Assembly (NCBI GenBank): GCA_965243755.1
Contig: CBDEVW010000003.1
Coordinates: forward strand, 1,054,001-1,118,000
DNA length: 64,000 nt
DNA from: JANSWY01 sp965243755
GTDB lineage: Bacteria; Bacteroidota; Bacteroidia; Cytophagales; Cyclobacteriaceae
Reading direction: 5' to 3'
The notes beneath the pieces are model-generated. The model was not told where the DNA came from. It saw only the letters and a list, made by a program, of their open reading frames with translations, and did not search any database. Shown here piece by piece: positions 62,771-64,000 of the stretch. How positions within the stretch are numbered: the first letter of the stretch is position 1; each line of letters starts with the position of its first letter. A program made the position numbers and the translations under genes.

Positions 62771-63856
62771 TTATCTCGGAACAGTGTGATACATAATCAA
62801 ACCTACAATACTAAATCCTATATTAGGTAGCCAGACAGCTAAAATTGGATTCATTGATCCGGCCTCTGCAATTGCCCTTGCCAGAATAAAAAATATGATA
62901 AAAATAAAGGCAATTAAAAATCCCATGGCAATCTGAAATCCGGTCCCTCCTCTCGATTTTCGTGCTGACACAATAATTCCTATAAAAGTGAGAATAAGGA
63001 CGGTAAATGGGGCCATGTATCTGATGTATTTTTCAATGAGATAAATGGCAGTATCATCTGCTCCACGGGAAGTCTGCAGGTCTATATAATCCTGCAGTTC
63101 GGTCATGGTCAAGGTTTCATAGTAGCGTTCTTTGTTATCAAAGTCACTTGGTGACATGTTGATCAGCGTATCCAATGACTTTCCCTTGGTAATTACTTCT
63201 TCCATGGGGTGAAACCTGCGCACTTCATAATTGACTAACTCCCAGCTGCTACTATCGGCGTTCCAACGAATCTTATCGGCTGTCAGTTTTTCAATCAGTT
63301 CATTACCAATAATGGTCTCCAGGGTAACATTGCGGCCTTCATCGCTATTTACATTGTACCTTTCCATGTAGATGTAATCATTCTGGGCCACTTTGAAGTG
63401 TATGTTTCTTTCCCTGTTGTAAAATGGTTTTTTTAGGTAGGCCAACTCAAATCCAATTCGGAATTTATTAGCATCCGGAATAACATAACCATTAAGGTAA
63501 AAACTTGCCAATGCAATCATACAGGCCCCAATAAAGTAGGGAAGCATCATTCTTTTAAAACTTACCCCGCCTGCCAATATCGCAATGATCTCTGTGCGGC
63601 CCGCCATTTTAGCGGTAATGAACACTGCAGCAATGAATGAAGTGATAGGAGTCAAAAGACTCGCCATATAAGGTATGTAGGTGAGATAATACTTGAGAAT
63701 CAGGTCTCCGGAAACGTCATTTTGAATGAAATCATCGTTCTTTTCAGTAAAATCGATAATACAGATAACCGCAACCAGTATGAGTACCACAAAAATAAAT
63801 GTGGTCAACAACTGTTTGAGGATGTATTGATCGATCAGACGTAACCTGTATCTCAT
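62771..63856 (-). CDS. LptF/LptG family permease
   Basis: 361 aa. Three N-terminal helices (LKQLLTTFIFVVLILVAVICIIDFTEK; YYLTYIPYMASLLTPITSFIAAVFI), a periplasmic beta-jellyroll (about 130-255) and three C-terminal helices (TVLILTFIGIIVSARKSRGGTGFQIAMGFLIAFIFIIFFILARAIAEAG). This is the YjgP/YjgQ fold, the membrane half of the LptB2FG transporter that extracts lipopolysaccharide. The ATG overlaps the tgt stop (ATGA), a common order in Bacteroidota. F or G cannot be told apart. Confidence 0.93.
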   Translation of the reverse strand: MRYRLRLIDQYILKQLLTTFIFVVLILVAVICIIDFTEKNDDFIQNDVSGDLILKYYLTYIPYMASLLTPITSFIAAVFITAKMAGRTEIIAILAGGVSFKRMMLPYFIGACMIALASFYLNGYVIPDANKFRIGFELAYLKKPFYNRERNIHFKVAQNDYIYMERYNVNSDEGRNVTLETIIGNELIEKLTADKIRWNADSSSWELVNYEVRRFHPMEEVITKGKSLDTLINMSPSDFDNKERYYETLTMTELQDYIDLQTSRGADDTAIYLIEKYIRYMAPFTVLILTFIGIIVSARKSRGGTGFQIAMGFLIAFIFIIFFILARAIAEAGSMNPILAVWLPNIGFSIVGLIMYHTVPR

Positions 63857-64000
63857 AAGCGAGTTGTCACTTTTTTTACCATTTCATTTTTCCAGCCGGC
63901 GAAATCTCCTGCAATGATATGTTTTCTGGACTCTCTTACCAACCAGAGATAGAACGATAAGTTATGGATACTTGCTATTTGTGCTCCCAGAATTTCTTTT
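63853..64000 (-). CDS. tgt: Queuine tRNA-ribosyltransferase, C-terminal end
   Basis: The last 48 codons, cut by the window's right edge. The sequence (KEILGAQIASIHNLSFYLWL, then VRESRKHIIAGDFAGWKNEM) is the typical end of Tgt, with the helix that follows the zinc site. Tgt exchanges guanine-34 for a queuine precursor in tRNAs with a GUN anticodon. It is translationally coupled to lptF/G by a 4-bp ATGA overlap. Confidence 0.9.
   Translation of the reverse strand, partial: KEILGAQIASIHNLSFYLWLVRESRKHIIAGDFAGWKNEMVKKVTTRL

Overview
The window looks like a chromosomal segment of a free-living, probably marine member of the Bacteroidota, most likely order Cytophagales. The evidence is: Bacteroidota-type -7 promoter boxes (TAnnTTTG) before fabI, bamD and tetR; SusC-like and STN-type TonB receptors; a FecI/FecR pair; a type IX secretion C-terminal tail; a Bacteroidota-type omega subunit with coaBC, DUF4835 and recN in series; and split metH. 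Gene density is high. I saw no tRNA or rRNA genes, no insertion sequence and no CRISPR array. The species cannot be named from the sequence alone.

Layout. 1-8.8 kb: a lipoprotein cut by the window edge, gatB and alaS on the minus strand; then an M23 peptidase, a beta-propeller protein, a MerR regulator and dprA on the plus strand. 8.8-13 kb: an HMG-CoA-lyase-like enzyme with a membrane protein, a CapA-like phosphoesterase, a DMT exporter and a DinB-fold protein. 13-18.2 kb: a methionine operon behind a SAM-I riboswitch (metH N-half, metH C-half, metF, dinB-like); a 112-bp array of heptamers lies between the metH halves. 18.3-24 kb: Ppx/GppA, a MarR module with palindromic operators, and a TonB receptor with a TMEM220-like protein. 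24-28 kb: two paralogous TPR membrane proteins, only one with a histidine kinase domain, each sitting just after an intrinsic terminator, with a small acidic lipoprotein between them. 27.9-39.6 kb: a minus-strand sugar catabolism cluster (MFS permease, Gfo/Idh dehydrogenase, two xylose-isomerase-fold proteins, a very large cytochrome c/PA14/propeller/DUF1080 lipoprotein and a glucose/sorbosone-dehydrogenase-like cytochrome lipoprotein). It fits oxidation of glycosides to 3-keto sugars followed by cleavage. 39.9-46.7 kb: a T9SS-secreted esterase, a TetR-hydrolase pair, ppk1, mdh and a cyclic-nucleotide-binding protein. 46.7-55 kb: tilS, an OstA-like protein, bamD, rpoZ, coaBC, DUF4835, a small ORF and recN. 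55-60.1 kb: an ECF sigma/FecR/STN TonB receptor/lipoprotein cassette. 60.2-64 kb: fabI, ispE, a DMT transporter, an LptF/G permease and the end of tgt.

The strongest candidate for something undescribed is a 737-bp cassette at 36547-37283 that interrupts the sugar operon. It holds a gene for an S23/Avd-like four-helix-bundle protein, bounded by two arrays of perfect 7-bp periodicity in inverted orientation (19 units and 7 units). The arrays supply the stop codons of both the cassette gene and its upstream neighbour, and part of the cassette protein is translated repeat. A related 16-unit array without such a gene follows metH-N and overlaps its stop codon. The gene just downstream of the cassette carries a one-base frameshift in a run of eight A. 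A second candidate is the gene-free, repeat-containing and terminated leader before the TPR-histidine kinase.
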